A stretch of DNA of 64,000 nucleotides from Anaerocolumna sp. MB42-C2 (GCF_030913705.1 NZ_CP133190.1:682001-746000); one strand, 5' to 3'; positions 16,183-27,850 are shown, counted from the first letter of the stretch. Notes: generated by a model not told the origin, from the sequence alone. Translations and numbers: made by a program.

Positions 16183-18205
16183 CTTCATGCACCAGTTCTT
16201 CCGTTACTGTTATCATTTGTTCATATTCTTCCCGAATCATTTGCAGCTGCTTTTCCGTAACCGGTGAGTTTTGCTGCTCAACCGGTAGATGTTCGATCCA
16301 TTTCTCGGCTACCTTACTGCCGTACACAATCCCTAATGTTCGTTCAAAAATCTTTGTTTTCTGTCCATTTTCAATCGAGCTATCACTTAGGATTTTACTT
16401 GTAAATTCGATTAGCATTTCGTTATACTTGTTTTCATTATCGAAGAATTGTTCAACATATTCCTCCTGCAGGCTCTCATAAGCTGCTTCCTGCAAATGTT
16501 CCATTTCCTTTTCTTCAATCAGTTCATCCACTGCTTTATAAACTTCACTGTGGTTTTGAGCTGCAACGGTATCATCCATTTCTCTGGCTTTATGCAGCAC
16601 TTCCCATAGAGCATCAACGATTGCCTCTTTCTTTTGATCAATGGGTAAATCCTGTAGTTCTTCTTCCATGGAATAATAGATTTCCTCGATTGCATCCTTA
16701 AGTTCGTAAACTGCTTCTTTTTCAGTATCTATGGTATCTGACCCATCCTGATATTTCGCACCGATGTCTGCTGTTTCTGTATGTATTCCTTTATTTTCTC
16801 TCTCATAAACGATATTTCTCTCAAGTAAAGATATAATGCTGTAGTATAAGTTACGTAAATGGAGTTTAATACTATCCAGGATTCGGTTGATGGTTAATGT
16901 CATCCGTATTGCATGAATATCTTTTGCGGTGTAATTACCACTACTTAAGTTCTTCATCTCATACATATCATTCTGCAGACCAAGACGTAATTCTTTCATA
17001 ACCTCATGGTCCAGATTACTGTAAGCATAAATGGCAACCGCCTCTGCTGTTAGTCCGTTTATGTAACCCAGACGGATTTCTCTGGCCTGCTCTGTGCTGA
17101 AGATGAACTGATTATTTTTATCTTTAAAAACCTCCAGACTAATACCATTTTGTAAGGCAAGTCGCATTTCCTTCATATATTCCGCACTGAGCCGGGGTGA
17201 ATTTATTTCACCTGCATTTATTCCGCGGCTAATTGCTAACTTCAATTGATGCATCTGCTCCGGATTTAAATCCGGATTATCATATTCTGAAACATCAATA
17301 CCCCAGCGATAACCGGATAAAATTTCTGATAGCTGCTCCTTGGACATTGTTTTCTTTTTGGCTTGTTTTTCAGCCGTTATCTCTGGTACAGCTTCTGAAT
17401 AAACTTCCTGCGCACCGTTAACCGTTGCCGTATTCTCACCTGTCCCGGCTTCAATTGGACTACTCTCTTCCTCTGCATTCAAATCAGGTTCAAGAATATT
17501 TTCAGCAAATAACTTATTCGGTATTATCTGCCTGTCTTCTGTAAAAGCTATCATTTCTTCCAATGCTTCCTGCCTGTTATAGCCCTGTACTTTCATAGCC
17601 AATCCAATGATATCCTCATTACGGATTCCCTGCGTATTCCAATCCCATGTATTGGTCTGGTTATAGATAATCAATCCCTCATATCTTTTATCAGCAATAA
17701 CAGCAAATTTACCACTATGCAGTTCTTTCACCGGAAGTCCTAATACCTTTAAATATTCCACGATTGGTATTTCTTTTACGACTCGGAACTCCTGATTGTT
17801 CCTTGCCATCCGGTCGGAAGATACCTCTCTATCTTCCTGGTTCTGTTCGTTCAGTTCCTCTAAATAAGCTCTGTTATATTCCTCCGCAGATAAATACTCC
17901 GCCCTCTCTTCTAACAGAATACTCATTGCCTCTTTCCAATCCGTATTCTCAACCTTTGCTACGAAGCGTATGGTATTACCATAATTATTTTCTTCCTCTT
18001 CACTGTCGGTTTTCCAGGAGTTATTTTCCTTGTATACGGTTATTACACTGGTTTCCGTATCTGCTATTCTGGCTACATTCTGATCTTCATACAATACTTC
18101 AATATTATTTTTGTAGGCATAATCCAGAATACTGACACTGTTGGCAATGTCCACTTTGGAGATTTGATTCTCCTCTTTTTTTGACCTGCTGTTGCTTTTG
18201 TCCAT
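16175..18205 (-). CDS. large element protein with DUF3991/TOPRIM-like domains and helical repeats
   Basis: 676 residues. Two copies of a small DUF3991-like fold occur near residues 20-100 (SILDYAYKNNIEVLYEDQNV ... NTIRFVAKV) and 145-225 (PIVEYLKVLGLPVKELHSG ... EDIIGLAMKV). This domain accompanies primase and relaxase proteins of conjugative elements. Residues ~290-420 contain repeated helices of the form MHQLKLAISRGIN, MKEMRLALQNGIS, AREIRLGYINGLT, MKELRLGLQND, a pattern known from element proteins of this bacterial group. The rest is acidic and helical. No catalytic motif is seen, so the role is probably accessory in element replication or transfer. AGGAGG supports the start. Confidence 0.65.
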   Translation of the reverse strand: MDKSNSRSKKEENQISKVDIANSVSILDYAYKNNIEVLYEDQNVARIADTETSVITVYKENNSWKTDSEEEENNYGNTIRFVAKVENTDWKEAMSILLEERAEYLSAEEYNRAYLEELNEQNQEDREVSSDRMARNNQEFRVVKEIPIVEYLKVLGLPVKELHSGKFAVIADKRYEGLIIYNQTNTWDWNTQGIRNEDIIGLAMKVQGYNRQEALEEMIAFTEDRQIIPNKLFAENILEPDLNAEEESSPIEAGTGENTATVNGAQEVYSEAVPEITAEKQAKKKTMSKEQLSEILSGYRWGIDVSEYDNPDLNPEQMHQLKLAISRGINAGEINSPRLSAEYMKEMRLALQNGISLEVFKDKNNQFIFSTEQAREIRLGYINGLTAEAVAIYAYSNLDHEVMKELRLGLQNDMYEMKNLSSGNYTAKDIHAIRMTLTINRILDSIKLHLRNLYYSIISLLERNIVYERENKGIHTETADIGAKYQDGSDTIDTEKEAVYELKDAIEEIYYSMEEELQDLPIDQKKEAIVDALWEVLHKAREMDDTVAAQNHSEVYKAVDELIEEKEMEHLQEAAYESLQEEYVEQFFDNENKYNEMLIEFTSKILSDSSIENGQKTKIFERTLGIVYGSKVAEKWIEHLPVEQQNSPVTEKQLQMIREEYEQMITVTEELVHEAG

Positions 18206-18225
18206 TTGCTTCCTCCTTTTTATAT

Positions 18226-18253
18226 AAAAAAAGAACAGTAATTTTTACTGTTC
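18226..18253 (-). terminator. terminator after the helicase/membrane-protein operon
   Basis: GAACAGTAA (18233-18241) pairs with TTACTGTTC (18245-18253) around a three-base loop, with seven T residues on the minus strand. It separates the 18.3-24.9 kb operon from the DUF3991-like gene. Confidence 0.85.
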
Positions 18254-18270
18254 CGGTTTCGGGTTACCAA

Positions 18271-18669
18271 TTAAAATTTAAAATCTTTATTTGAATTAAT
18301 CCGGTTAAGATATAGGAGCTTCTTTATCCCTGAGTGCAACTTTTTTATAATGAATCCGATTAGTTCAAACAGAATGTCCAATAAACACACCCCTATCCAC
18401 ACGATTCCTCCCAAAAGCGGTACCACAGTTAATGCTGCAAGCTTCCATAAGATAAGGTTATCCAGTTCATTAAATTTCCACATCAAAATATAAGGAATTA
18501 ATCCTATGACAATAAATAAAATACCTGTAACAAGATTACTTAAATGATAAAATACATTTGCTATTTTTTTAGGAAGTTTTTCTTTTACTAAATCATAAAG
18601 GTACAGAAGCATGAAGCAACCTATGATTCCATAATAAATTCTGAATAACTCTCCTCTTATTAATTCCAT
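18271..18669 (-). CDS. small membrane protein of unknown function
   Basis: 132 residues with three hydrophobic segments: FRIYYGIIGCFMLLYLYDL, LSNLVTGILFIVIGLIPYIL, and VVPLLGGIVWIGVCLLDIL. The C-terminus is basic. It starts 25 bases after the end of the giant helicase gene with GAGGAG before the ATG, and is followed by a terminator, so it closes that operon. No family recognised. Confidence 0.6.
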   Translation of the reverse strand: MELIRGELFRIYYGIIGCFMLLYLYDLVKEKLPKKIANVFYHLSNLVTGILFIVIGLIPYILMWKFNELDNLILWKLAALTVVPLLGGIVWIGVCLLDILFELIGFIIKKLHSGIKKLLYLNRINSNKDFKF

Positions 18670-18694
18670 TCTTCAACTCCTCTGTGCGCTTTTC

Positions 18695-21600
18695 TTATGG
18701 CTCTAGCTCATAATCTTCACTCTGTTCAGCCTGATAGTTCCTGAACTCGTTTGTGGTATTGGCCAGATTCTTAATTTCTGTTTCCATATCTTCATCCGCC
18801 AGTACCTCATCTTTTTTATCAATTTCAAGCATCTGATTTAATACCATCTGGCGGTTGATCTTGGCCTGTAATTCTTCCTCATATTGAAAAACCTTGTTGC
18901 AGTTACTCTTTGCTTCCTTTAAATTCTCCTTTGCAATCTCTAATCGTTCCTTAAAGTTTTCCAACTTATCTTCAAGACCATTGATTAGATTCTCTAATCT
19001 GCTTATATTTCCAAGGCCGCTGGTACCAATCTCCAGACTGTATGTTGTATTGCCCTCAACACTGATATAGCTCCTCATATGTACTGTTTCGGAAGTTATG
19101 GAACACAAACGAAATCCCCGGTACACACCAATCTCTTTTGGTATTTCACTCATAGTCATAATAGCCAGTAAGGTTTCGCCAGCTCTGGCCCGTTCCATAT
19201 AAACAGCTCCCTGCAGGTTGATTAAAAATGAATCTTCGCTGATCGGCTGAGAATCCCTAAGTTCAATATCTTTTTGTGTAATTCTTATTTTCTCTTTATA
19301 TTCGTCAATCTGAGCGGGATAAACTTTATGGACTCCTTCTTCATATTTATATTTCTCATTCAGGAAACCTGCCATAAGCATCTTTAACCTTGCCACTTCC
19401 GTATCAATATCCATCTTTTCTTTAATATATGGATTACCGGTTGCCAGTGCTTTCACTTCGGCATAGGACAATACAGTTTCATCAATATCCTCACAGGTAC
19501 GCTCCACAAACTTATTGGTCATAATCTGTGAAATAAATTTCTGTTTCTGTTCCACCAACTGCCAGTTATAAGCGTCAAAGGTATTTTTTGTAACATAGCG
19601 GTAAATGGCGATTTCCTCATTCATATTTCCCTGCCGCAATCCACGGCCGCTTCTCTGTTCCAGATCGGCAGGCCTCCAGGGGCAATCCAGATCATGTAAG
19701 GCAACCAGTCTTTTCTGAATATTCACTCCGGTTCCCATCTTTGGCGTACTGCCTATTATAATTCTTTTAGTACCGTTTCTTAAATCTTCAAAAAGCCTTT
19801 CTCTTTGTTTTTCCGTATTCGCATCATGGATAAAACAGATTTCATTCTCCGGTATCCCAAAGCGTATTAACTCTTCCTTTATGTAATTATAAACAGACCA
19901 TCTTCCGTCCTTATTCGGTGTGCCTACATCACAGAAAATAATTTGTGTTCCTTTGACAGGAGTACTGTTACGGTATTCTTCATAGACATTTTCAATACAT
20001 TGATTCACTTTACTGTCAGGTTCATTTGGTGCGGCGGGATCCAGGAGCCGTGGATCTGTTCCCAATAATCTGGCTTCATTTGTAATCTTAAGCATATTGT
20101 CGATATAAGGTTTTACTTCTCCATTACGAATCGCTTCGGCTCTTTCCGCAAATATCTTCATGACCTCACTGGTGTATTCACCCGGTTCTGAAACCACGAT
20201 ATTATATTTACCGTTCTTTAACTTTGGAACCGGCAGATTCAGCATATCCGGAAGCTGTACATCTGCTATCTCACGAAACATAGTCATTAATTCCGGAAGA
20301 TTGGTAAATCTGGCAAATCGGTTTTTAAAGCGGTAGCCGGTTCCCTCCGGTGCCAGCTCAAGGGAAGAGATTACTTCCCCGAAATTGGCAGCCCAGGCAT
20401 CAAAATGTTCAATTCCTTTTTCTTTCAAGATTTGATTCTGCAAATATCGCTGCATGACATAGAGCTCCGTCATGGAATTCGATACCGGAGTTCCTGTGGC
20501 GAACACAACACCCCTGCCGCCGTTGATTTCCTGTATGTACTGGCATTTCATCAGCATATCCGTAGACTTTTTTGCCTTACTGGTGGATATGCCCGCTACA
20601 TTTCGCATCTTGGAAAATACCGCACAATTTTTATAATAATGGGCTTCATCAACAAATAAGGTGTCAATTCCTAGTTCTTCAAAACATATCACATTGTCTC
20701 TGTTACTGTCTCTTAAGGAAAGCAGTTCAGTTTCCAGGCTCTTTTTAAACTTCTCCATCTGTTTTACCGACCAGTTCTCTCCATTATCCTCTTTAATCCG
20801 TTCAATAGCTGCCTCTGCCTGATTTATCTGTTCCTCAATCATTGCCTGCTCTCTTTCCGGAGATATAGGTATTTTCTCAAACTGGGTATGTCCGATTATA
20901 ATAGCATCGTATTCTCCCGTTGCGATTTTACTGATAAACGTCTTGCGGTTTAACGGCTCAAAATCCGCCTTGGTTGCCACAAGTATATTTGCCGCCGGAT
21001 AAAGCTTAATAAAATCATTACCAATCTTCTCTGTTAAATGGTTTGGTACACACAGCATAGACTTGCTGGCCAGTCCAACTCTTTTTAATTCCATGGCGCT
21101 GGCAATCATTTCATAAGTTTTACCGGCGCCAACACAGTGTGCCAGAAGTGCATTCCCTCCGTATAGAACCCGTGCTATGGCATTTTTTTGGTGTGGACGT
21201 AATTCAATTGCAGGATTCATACCGGGAAATTGCAGGTTCGAGCCGTCATATTCCCGAAGCCTGATATTATTAAACATATCGTTGTATTTTCGAACATATT
21301 TATCTCGTCTGTTTATATCAGACCAGAACCACTCTTTAAATCTTTCCTTAATCAGGCTCTGCTTTTCTCTTGCTAGGATCGTCTCTTTCTTATTCACAAC
21401 ATAATAATAATTACCGTCTTCATTAACCATTCTGTCCTTTACGACCACTGTCTTTAAGTTCAGGCTGTCTTCTATAATGAGATAAGCATTCATGCGGCTG
21501 GTTCCGTAGGTCTCAGAGGCACGTAGCCGTTCTGTAACATCATAAACTTTATTCGTTACGGAATAAGCAGAAGTAAAGTTGTTATATCGGATCGCTGTCA

Positions 21601-24600
21601 CCCTTTCATTTTCCCGTCTGTCCTTTTCCAATCGGTAGGATTTTGGTGTTTCCAGCAGTTCGTACATGAATTGATTCAGATCTTCCTCCTCAATCCAGGT
21701 GGTTCCCAGCCTGACTTCTATATCACTGGCAGTTAGGTCTTCCGGTTGTACTTTGTTTAAATCAACTACATTCGCTTCAAAAATTTGATTCGTTTTTAAA
21801 TACATTTCTGCTATCCTTAGCTTTGCTCTTACATTCCCGGAAAGGTATTCATCTTCTGTTTCATACCCTGAATAAGGCGATTCTTCGTCCATTTTTTCCG
21901 GATTCAGAAAGATTTCACCTTGTAGCTCCTTTACTACCTGTTCCGGGGTTATGCCTGCAAGCCCTGCTATATAAGGAATATCAACACCGCCTTTTTCCAT
22001 CATGGATACTATCAATCCCTCCCTGGCCGTCTCCACATGTTCCACTACTTTATAAGGCTTTATGGTACGCTTTGAAAAGATATCAGCTTTTGCAACCTTG
22101 TTATCTTTATCTATATACTCCAGAGATAAAAGTAAGGGATAATCTGCATCCAGTTTAAATAAAGTATTATTTTTTCCGGATAAAACACCGTACTTCTTAA
22201 CAAAAGGATGATAGGTTTCTTTCAGCTTCCTCTGTAATTCCATTAATTCCTTGTCGGTACAGTTATCCAGCTGGGCATCAATGAGGACTCTGGCAGCCAT
22301 ACGGATATCAATCAGGCCTTTTATCTGTTCTTCTTTGGATTTAGATACTTTAACCTCCTTCATGATAGAATTTTCACGGTAATATACTTTTTCATCTCTT
22401 ATAGCGTAGCAAAAATTCTTTACTAATGGATCCGCCGGAATGCTATCTGTTTCCTCTTCTTTTACTTCATCCTTTTCTTGTTCGGAACCCTGTGCAATTG
22501 GTTTATTTAACTTTCCAACTGCCTGTATATAATCTTTGATCAAGTTCTCCGGATGTTCATTTACCAGTGTGGTATATTTACTGTCTTCCCCAAACATCTT
22601 CGTATCAAACACCATTTTTCCAAGCATCCTATCCGGATGTTCTATGTAATATTGGTTTACCGGAACCTGATCTTTTGTAAATCCCGTAAACACCCATTCC
22701 GGTTCGGTTACCTGCAGCCGTTCTCTTTTCTGAAAGAAGAGAATATCGCTGGTTACTTCTGTGTTGGCTTCTTTGAAAGCCATATTCGGCAGACGGATTG
22801 CTCCGATTAAGTCCACGCGCTCAGCCAGATATTTTCTTACGGACGGATTTGCTTTATCCAGAGTTCCTTTGCTGGTTATAAAGGCGATAATCCCTCCGGT
22901 TCTTACCTGATCGATGGTTTTTGCGAAGAAATACTCGTGGATACGGAAGTTGTGCTTCTTGTAGCGTTTATCAAAAACTTTGTAATCGCCAAAAGGAATA
23001 TTTCCAATGGCAGCATCGAAGAAATTATCTGGAAAGTCAGACTGCTCATAACCACAAATCCGGATATCTGCTTTCTGATATAATTGTGTGGCGATTCGAC
23101 CGGAGATGCTGTCCATTTCTATACCATAAAGCTTTGTTTTACTTTCTATGGACTCCGGTATATGGGAAAAGAACCTGCCGGTCCCCAGTGATGGTTCCAA
23201 AACATTTCCTCCCTGAAATCCAAACTGATGCAGTGCCTGATAGATTCCCTGAATAATTTCAGCCGGAGTATAAAAAGCGGTAGTTGTGGATGCTCTTGCA
23301 CTTTTATATTCCTCATCCGTAAGTACTCCCTTAAGTTCTACATACTCGTTAGCCCAGGTGGTGTTATTTTCATCAAAGACTGAGGCTAAACCACCCCAAC
23401 CGATATACCTGTTTAAAATAATCTGCTCATCCGGTGCAGCCAGACGATTCTCTGCTTCAATCTTTTTTAATAAAGTAATCGCAGTAATATTATTCTGATA
23501 CCTTGTCTTTAAACTGCCTTCCATTCCGGGATCCGGCTGATAATGATAATTCCGTCTTTCATGTGTTAACTTGGTTTCTTGTAATATCTCAGCATTATGC
23601 GATATCTTGGCATCTTGTGATATTTGTGTTTCATTATCTATTAAAACCTTATTAATACTAAAGCTTTTTGTATCGGTCTCCGCTGGTTGCTCCCTGGCCT
23701 CTCCCGGCAGGTTTTCCAAAATCTCCTGGGATTGCTCCGTACTTTTTCCCATAAAAAAAGAAGAAGTAACAAGATGTCCTTCTTCTTTTTCTGTATTCTT
23801 ATTTAATTGCCCAAAATCAAGTTCTAACTGTATATCACTTCCTGCAGCACGATTTCTTCCGCCTGATCGTGAATCCTTTGCCTGTGCCGGTAAGCTTCCA
23901 TGGTGTTGCCCGGGTTCCTGATCGGATCCTCTTTCAGCATTTTCTCCTGAAGCTCGTCCATCATTTCCTCGGCCCTTGTCTGAATCTTGTGCATGGTCTC
24001 CATCAGATTTCCCTCTATCATTAGCATCTGCAATTCTACCGGTTTCTCTTCCTCCCAGTATTTCATTGCCAGGTTGCCGTATTTGCTCAGAGGTTTGCAA
24101 TATTCTTTGTTCTGCTCCCCTTCCACTACTGCGAACCAGATTCCGTCCCTCTCTTCGTATTCCATCTGCATCCCGTTGGGCAGTTCTTCTATCTTCCTGT
24201 CTCCGTTCATTTTCATTCTCCTTCCTCATTTCAATAGCGATTTCCTTACTGTTTAGCAATAACTCCCTTGCTGCTTTAACAGCGTAGTAACCTATGGTAT
24301 GTAGGGTGGTTTCATTAATCTCTTCGGGTTTATCCGTAAAATAAGCTTTCCTAGCTTTCTCCGTAAGGCAATTACAACGATATTGTACCATATAATCAAT
24401 ACTCTGGAACAAAAAATCGGTCATAAGTGCATTTCTGATTTCCATATTATTCTGTTCTTTGCTAATTGCCAACTTCCATTGCTCTATTATCATATTTTCT
24501 CTGACTGCTTCAAAGGATGTATAGAACTCATTTTGATACTTCTGATTTTTTAATAAGAACCGGGAAATAAATTCTTCACTGTCTTCCTCTTTTATTTCCC

Positions 24601-24910
24601 ATATCCAGGGTTTCTGCTCCCCGTAAAGTTGTGTGATATCAAATAAATGAGCAACGCCATGTAGATTTTTAACCAGCACCGGAATACTTTTTTCTCCACG
24701 TTTAACCTGTCTTCCAACGGACTTCCAGGCTTCATAGGTTGCCAGCTGTGTATAGCTTTTATTTTGTTCATAAGCAGTGACTAAAGTTGCAAAGTCATAC
24801 TTATACATATTCCCGGCATACTGCAGAAACTCTTTCCACTTTGATGGATCCTTAAGCATGTCCGATACGGAATAGTAATAGAGCAGTTTCAGTTTTTCTA
24901 GTTTATCCAT
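18695..24910 (-). CDS. 2071-residue ArdC / N6-adenine methylase / SNF2 helicase fusion protein
   Basis: Residues 1-130 resemble the ArdC antirestriction N-terminal domain ([34 protein letters not shown]). Residues ~225-365 are a charged Arg/Gly/Asp-rich linker. An N6-adenine methyltransferase fold follows, with the SAM motif [10 protein letters not shown] near 572. The catalytic NPPF/Y position reads GNIPFG near 635, so the first Pro is replaced. From ~1240 there is an SF2/SNF2 helicase: Walker A GAGKT near 1260, DEAHYYKN near 1420, [20 protein letters not shown], and motif [13 protein letters not shown] near 1753. Such giant proteins are typical of conjugative elements and large phages, where they are thought to protect or process incoming DNA. 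Confidence 0.88.
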   Translation of the reverse strand: MDKLEKLKLLYYYSVSDMLKDPSKWKEFLQYAGNMYKYDFATLVTAYEQNKSYTQLATYEAWKSVGRQVKRGEKSIPVLVKNLHGVAHLFDITQLYGEQKPWIWEIKEEDSEEFISRFLLKNQKYQNEFYTSFEAVRENMIIEQWKLAISKEQNNMEIRNALMTDFLFQSIDYMVQYRCNCLTEKARKAYFTDKPEEINETTLHTIGYYAVKAARELLLNSKEIAIEMRKENENERRQEDRRTAQRDADGIRREGRNLVRSSGRGAEQRILQTSEQIRQPGNEILGGRETGRIADANDRGKSDGDHAQDSDKGRGNDGRASGENAERGSDQEPGQHHGSLPAQAKDSRSGGRNRAAGSDIQLELDFGQLNKNTEKEEGHLVTSSFFMGKSTEQSQEILENLPGEAREQPAETDTKSFSINKVLIDNETQISQDAKISHNAEILQETKLTHERRNYHYQPDPGMEGSLKTRYQNNITAITLLKKIEAENRLAAPDEQIILNRYIGWGGLASVFDENNTTWANEYVELKGVLTDEEYKSARASTTTAFYTPAEIIQGIYQALHQFGFQGGNVLEPSLGTGRFFSHIPESIESKTKLYGIEMDSISGRIATQLYQKADIRICGYEQSDFPDNFFDAAIGNIPFGDYKVFDKRYKKHNFRIHEYFFAKTIDQVRTGGIIAFITSKGTLDKANPSVRKYLAERVDLIGAIRLPNMAFKEANTEVTSDILFFQKRERLQVTEPEWVFTGFTKDQVPVNQYYIEHPDRMLGKMVFDTKMFGEDSKYTTLVNEHPENLIKDYIQAVGKLNKPIAQGSEQEKDEVKEEETDSIPADPLVKNFCYAIRDEKVYYRENSIMKEVKVSKSKEEQIKGLIDIRMAARVLIDAQLDNCTDKELMELQRKLKETYHPFVKKYGVLSGKNNTLFKLDADYPLLLSLEYIDKDNKVAKADIFSKRTIKPYKVVEHVETAREGLIVSMMEKGGVDIPYIAGLAGITPEQVVKELQGEIFLNPEKMDEESPYSGYETEDEYLSGNVRAKLRIAEMYLKTNQIFEANVVDLNKVQPEDLTASDIEVRLGTTWIEEEDLNQFMYELLETPKSYRLEKDRRENERVTAIRYNNFTSAYSVTNKVYDVTERLRASETYGTSRMNAYLIIEDSLNLKTVVVKDRMVNEDGNYYYVVNKKETILAREKQSLIKERFKEWFWSDINRRDKYVRKYNDMFNNIRLREYDGSNLQFPGMNPAIELRPHQKNAIARVLYGGNALLAHCVGAGKTYEMIASAMELKRVGLASKSMLCVPNHLTEKIGNDFIKLYPAANILVATKADFEPLNRKTFISKIATGEYDAIIIGHTQFEKIPISPEREQAMIEEQINQAEAAIERIKEDNGENWSVKQMEKFKKSLETELLSLRDSNRDNVICFEELGIDTLFVDEAHYYKNCAVFSKMRNVAGISTSKAKKSTDMLMKCQYIQEINGGRGVVFATGTPVSNSMTELYVMQRYLQNQILKEKGIEHFDAWAANFGEVISSLELAPEGTGYRFKNRFARFTNLPELMTMFREIADVQLPDMLNLPVPKLKNGKYNIVVSEPGEYTSEVMKIFAERAEAIRNGEVKPYIDNMLKITNEARLLGTDPRLLDPAAPNEPDSKVNQCIENVYEEYRNSTPVKGTQIIFCDVGTPNKDGRWSVYNYIKEELIRFGIPENEICFIHDANTEKQRERLFEDLRNGTKRIIIGSTPKMGTGVNIQKRLVALHDLDCPWRPADLEQRSGRGLRQGNMNEEIAIYRYVTKNTFDAYNWQLVEQKQKFISQIMTNKFVERTCEDIDETVLSYAEVKALATGNPYIKEKMDIDTEVARLKMLMAGFLNEKYKYEEGVHKVYPAQIDEYKEKIRITQKDIELRDSQPISEDSFLINLQGAVYMERARAGETLLAIMTMSEIPKEIGVYRGFRLCSITSETVHMRSYISVEGNTTYSLEIGTSGLGNISRLENLINGLEDKLENFKERLEIAKENLKEAKSNCNKVFQYEEELQAKINRQMVLNQMLEIDKKDEVLADEDMETEIKNLANTTNEFRNYQAEQSEDYELEP

Positions 24911-24976
24911 GCTTCACCTTTCTATTATTTTTTGAATCCCCTCCTTTTATAGACTCTTAATTGTTTAAGAATCTAT

Positions 24977-25011
24977 AAAAAAAGGGGACATTGTTGAGTT
25001 AACAATATCCC
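24977..25011 (-). terminator. terminator between the cargo genes and the giant helicase gene
   Basis: On the minus strand GGGATATTGTT pairs with AACAATGTCCC, followed by seven T residues (24977-24983). An alternative hairpin overlaps it downstream, TATAGACTCTTAA (24948-24960) with TTAAGAATCTATA (24965-24977), so the leader of the giant gene could switch between two folds. Confidence 0.75.
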
Positions 25012-25152
25012 TGAGTTTGTTTATATTTTCGTTATTATATTTCTAAACCCTTGTCCAGATTTCTTTCTCGCTGGTATTGATAGTTGATAGACATATACCT
25101 ATTCTTTATTTTTTAATACTCTATTGTGAAGTTAAATAACTTCAGATTATGC

Positions 25153-26007
25153 TCATATCATGCGTCTGGACATGTTTGTAAATCTTGGCCCAGACATAAA
25201 ACCCATTTGACGATATATAAATTCCGCAGTATTGCCAACGTAAACAAATAACTTTATAAATGGTGCTATGCCATTTGATTCCGTTACAACCTTTCCTATC
25301 ATGAATTTTGCTAGTCCAATACCCCTGAATTGAGGTAAAACACATAAGTCGGCAATTTCAACATAATCATTAACATAGTTTCTTCCTCTGCCAGCTAAGC
25401 AAACAGCCACTATTCTATTTGTTGTTTTTTCAACGATTACATGCGATAAGTCTTTATGTGAATACACCTCTAGCACTTTTTCTGCATCTTCAATAGCTTT
25501 CTCTAACGACGCAGCTCCATTTATTTCATCACAGATTCCTCCGGCATAACTTTGTATAATAACATCGCCAATTTCCTTTGCTTCCGCATTAATATTAACA
25601 GCACGACATATAAAGCCATTGGGTAAATTATGAGTTATGCAGTCTGCAGGACGACACATAACTTGATTGACAGTGTCAATTTTATAGCCAAACATAGGTA
25701 AAATGACAGAATCAATATCTAGAACACCTTTGATTCTTTCCCTACCGGAATGTTTTAAAACAAATGTCCAAAATGCTGTTCTGTCACAAAAAGGTGGAAT
25801 TATAAATGGAAACATTATGGTATCGTCTGTGATAATGATACCACCGATCTTATGCCCATCTAATAGAACAAAATAGCATTGGTCTGTCCATTTCGTATCA
25901 TCAAGTCGCTTTTTCCAATCAAACCACATTTCAATATCTGCATTAGAGTATATAGTTTGATAAATCGAAAATAAATCTTTATCTGCTTGCATAAGTGAAT
26001 ATTCCAA
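25153..26007 (-). CDS. tandem GNAT N-acetyltransferase
   Basis: 284 residues. The C-terminal half is a clear GNAT domain: VEIADLCVLPQFRGIGLAKF (acetyl-CoA loop) and FVYVGNTAEFIYRQMGF. The N-terminal ~130 residues look like a second, degenerate GNAT-like fold. The best start is TTG at 26007 with AGAGGG upstream; an ATG lies five codons inside. The substrate is unknown. It is cargo in the element, following the phospholipase-C-like gene on the same strand, with a terminator 140 bases after its end. Confidence 0.72.
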   Translation of the reverse strand: MEYSLMQADKDLFSIYQTIYSNADIEMWFDWKKRLDDTKWTDQCYFVLLDGHKIGGIIITDDTIMFPFIIPPFCDRTAFWTFVLKHSGRERIKGVLDIDSVILPMFGYKIDTVNQVMCRPADCITHNLPNGFICRAVNINAEAKEIGDVIIQSYAGGICDEINGAASLEKAIEDAEKVLEVYSHKDLSHVIVEKTTNRIVAVCLAGRGRNYVNDYVEIADLCVLPQFRGIGLAKFMIGKVVTESNGIAPFIKLFVYVGNTAEFIYRQMGFMSGPRFTNMSRRMI

Positions 26008-26089
26008 AACTCCAACCCTCTTCCTATTATATAAATATGTAGTTCCTACGCTAAGGCTTAGGTTTCCTACACTGTAATGATATTTTATT

Positions 26090-26764
26090 TCATAAATACT
26101 CTTCTTTCAGTATATTACATATTTTCTCAGCACTTTCATTAACAAATCGGTCCATCTCTATTTCACTTAAATATGTATATTCTCTCTCCAAATCATCTTT
26201 TTCTTTACTATAAAAACTCGTAATATATTCTCTTCTAATATCAAATGCATCGGCAACGAAAAAATCTATATATTCATTAAGGAAGCCAACTGCATTCTTA
26301 TAAATTGAAAATGCTCTGAAATTAGGGTTATTTCTAATATAAAGAAAATCAAGATCATACCAATCTTTTTTTAATGTCCATATCCATTCAGTTCTGTCCT
26401 TATAATATAGATATTTAAACTTATCTTTGCATGGTCGAACTATAAGATTAGCCCACATCATATCTGTTAAAAGATGCGTCAGATAACCAAGATAAAAGGA
26501 CTTCTGTTTACTGCTATATCGCTTTCTTTGCTCTATGGAAAAATACTGTTCCACATATTCGTTTAAATGAATATCTTTGAGGCCATCAGCATCTGTTGTT
26601 TTAAAATGTGAAACATCCCCACTTGGAGTAAAAACTGACCAATCATCATTGGGAATACCACTATCAGGTGCTATATTCCCAACTACAAATTCTGTATAGG
26701 AAAGGTTACATAATTCATCCAGTAATTTGTCTGTTATACGTAGATGTACCATCCAAGAAGCCAT
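26090..26764 (-). CDS. zinc-dependent phospholipase C-like protein
   Basis: 224 residues. It begins MASWMVHLRITDKLLDELC, with FVVGNIAPDSG and the Asp/His-rich DVSHFK segment, then FYLGYLTHLLTDMMW. This is the helical fold and His/Asp ligand spacing of the zinc-dependent phospholipase C / S1-P1 family found as a small intracellular form in Firmicutes. No signal peptide is seen, so it probably acts in the cytoplasm and phospholipid cleavage is not certain. AAGGAG precedes the ATG. Confidence 0.75.
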   Translation of the reverse strand: MASWMVHLRITDKLLDELCNLSYTEFVVGNIAPDSGIPNDDWSVFTPSGDVSHFKTTDADGLKDIHLNEYVEQYFSIEQRKRYSSKQKSFYLGYLTHLLTDMMWANLIVRPCKDKFKYLYYKDRTEWIWTLKKDWYDLDFLYIRNNPNFRAFSIYKNAVGFLNEYIDFFVADAFDIRREYITSFYSKEKDDLEREYTYLSEIEMDRFVNESAEKICNILKEEYL

Positions 26765-26843
26765 TTAGTTCTCCTTTTCATATATTACGCTGTTTAGAAC
26801 ATATGCGAACCAACTAAATCTCATTTTAAAAATCCGTTTCGTT

Positions 26844-27374
26844 TTATTTGAAAGTTTTATATATTTTTTGGGCACATTCTTGTAAAGACATTTTGTTTGT
26901 ATCAACTACAACATCATAGCCGTCAAGAGGATACAATCCTTGCTTTACTTGCCATTCAGCATTTCCAATATCTCTATCCCCTCTGCTGACTTCTCGTCTC
27001 TTTAGCTCTTCTAATGAACATATCACTTTCACAAAGGTGAGTGGATAATTTTTTAATGTATCTCTACAAGAATTAAACAGGTTTTGCTCTTTACCATCTT
27101 CTTGATTAAGAACAACATGATCTACAATAACATTTAATCCCATATCTGAGTATGTCCTTATTGTATGATACATTGCATCGACAGCCATATACCATAAAGA
27201 ATCGCCATCTATTCCGTTAAAATATCCACTCTCACAGGGTGCAATAATATCTGTAAATGTATCTTGTCCAATACAAAAATATGGTACTGGAAATATCTTT
27301 TGCAATTCTTGCGTCAATGACGACTTACCAGAGCTTGATACTCCATTAAGCCATATAATTTGCCCTTTCTCCAT
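26844..27374 (-). CDS. chloramphenicol phosphotransferase-like kinase
   Basis: 176 residues. The P-loop is LNGVSSSGKSSLTQEL near residue 9, FCIGQDTFTDII follows (position of the catalytic Asp of CPT), and DHVVLNQ and SLEELKRREVSRGDRDIGNA complete the CPT pattern. CPT from Streptomyces phosphorylates chloramphenicol; Firmicute homologues are mostly of unknown substrate, so resistance should not be assumed. GGAGG precedes the ATG. It is the first gene after repeat copy A, which supplies its promoter. Confidence 0.75.
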   Translation of the reverse strand: MEKGQIIWLNGVSSSGKSSLTQELQKIFPVPYFCIGQDTFTDIIAPCESGYFNGIDGDSLWYMAVDAMYHTIRTYSDMGLNVIVDHVVLNQEDGKEQNLFNSCRDTLKNYPLTFVKVICSLEELKRREVSRGDRDIGNAEWQVKQGLYPLDGYDVVVDTNKMSLQECAQKIYKTFK

Positions 27375-27439
27375 TTTCTTTATCCTCCAAATTCTTGTAT
27401 TTTGTTTTTAATTTATAATCACTGTTCGCAATCACTACC

Positions 27440-27560
27440 AACAACGAATCAATATTTATACTATATCATACTGATCAGATCAATTCTACCTTTTTATTCC
27501 AACTCTATCAACTATCTATATTCATTTTTCAATGTACTTAATTCATTAAATCCTAATTCA
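27440..27560 (-). repeat. dispersed promoter repeat, copy A
   Basis: Contains the invariant 17-base core CTACCTTTTTATTCCAA at 27486-27502. On the minus strand the core ends in GGTAGA; exactly 17 bases after TAGAAT (27483-27488) comes TATAGT (27460-27465), a good -10 box for the CPT-like gene. Positions 27444-27480 are almost identical to copy B. The upstream part continues into the end of the parAB-linked gene. Confidence 0.8.
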
Positions 27561-27618
27561 GTAAGTAAATTTTGTTCACATATCTAATTTATTACAATCC
27601 CTTTTCAATTTTATTGAA

Positions 27619-27849
27619 TTAGTTTACTATCTTAGGTAGCACAGCAATGTCTTCGTATATAGCTCCTTTTTCCCAGTAAACAATAATCACAGTTCCATCA
27701 GCCAGACGGTAAGTGAAAGAATTCACCACTTTTCTCATCATTTCGTATCCTATATTCTTATACTCTTTAAATAACTCAGTAATTGCATCAGGAACTGTCA
27801 GAATATCTTCATGAACTTTTAAAATATGCTTATACTCCGTATTAACCAT
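27619..27849 (-). CDS. small protein of the parAB operon, unknown function
   Basis: 76 residues from the ATG at 27849, which lies one base after the parB stop and uses the GAGGGG inside the last parB codons. The sequence (MVNTEYKHILKVHEDILTVP, then GTVIIVYWEKGAIYEDIAVL) is compact and soluble, with no motif I recognise. Tight coupling to parA-parB suggests a role in partition or its control. A decayed copy lies at 56698-56866, next to another copy of the promoter repeat. Confidence 0.65.
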   Translation of the reverse strand: MVNTEYKHILKVHEDILTVPDAITELFKEYKNIGYEMMRKVVNSFTYRLADGTVIIVYWEKGAIYEDIAVLPKIVN

Positions 27850-27850
27850 C

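Noticed and set aside
23824..24216. 130-codon frame inside the giant helicase gene
   Set aside because: Alternate frame of the charged linker region; no start signal of its own.
23976..24287. Plus-strand frames opposite the giant gene
   Set aside because: Antisense shadows produced by the GC-richer linker coding sequence.
26844..27374. Chloramphenicol resistance gene
   Set aside because: The CPT fold is clear, but many homologues have other or unknown substrates, so resistance is not claimed.
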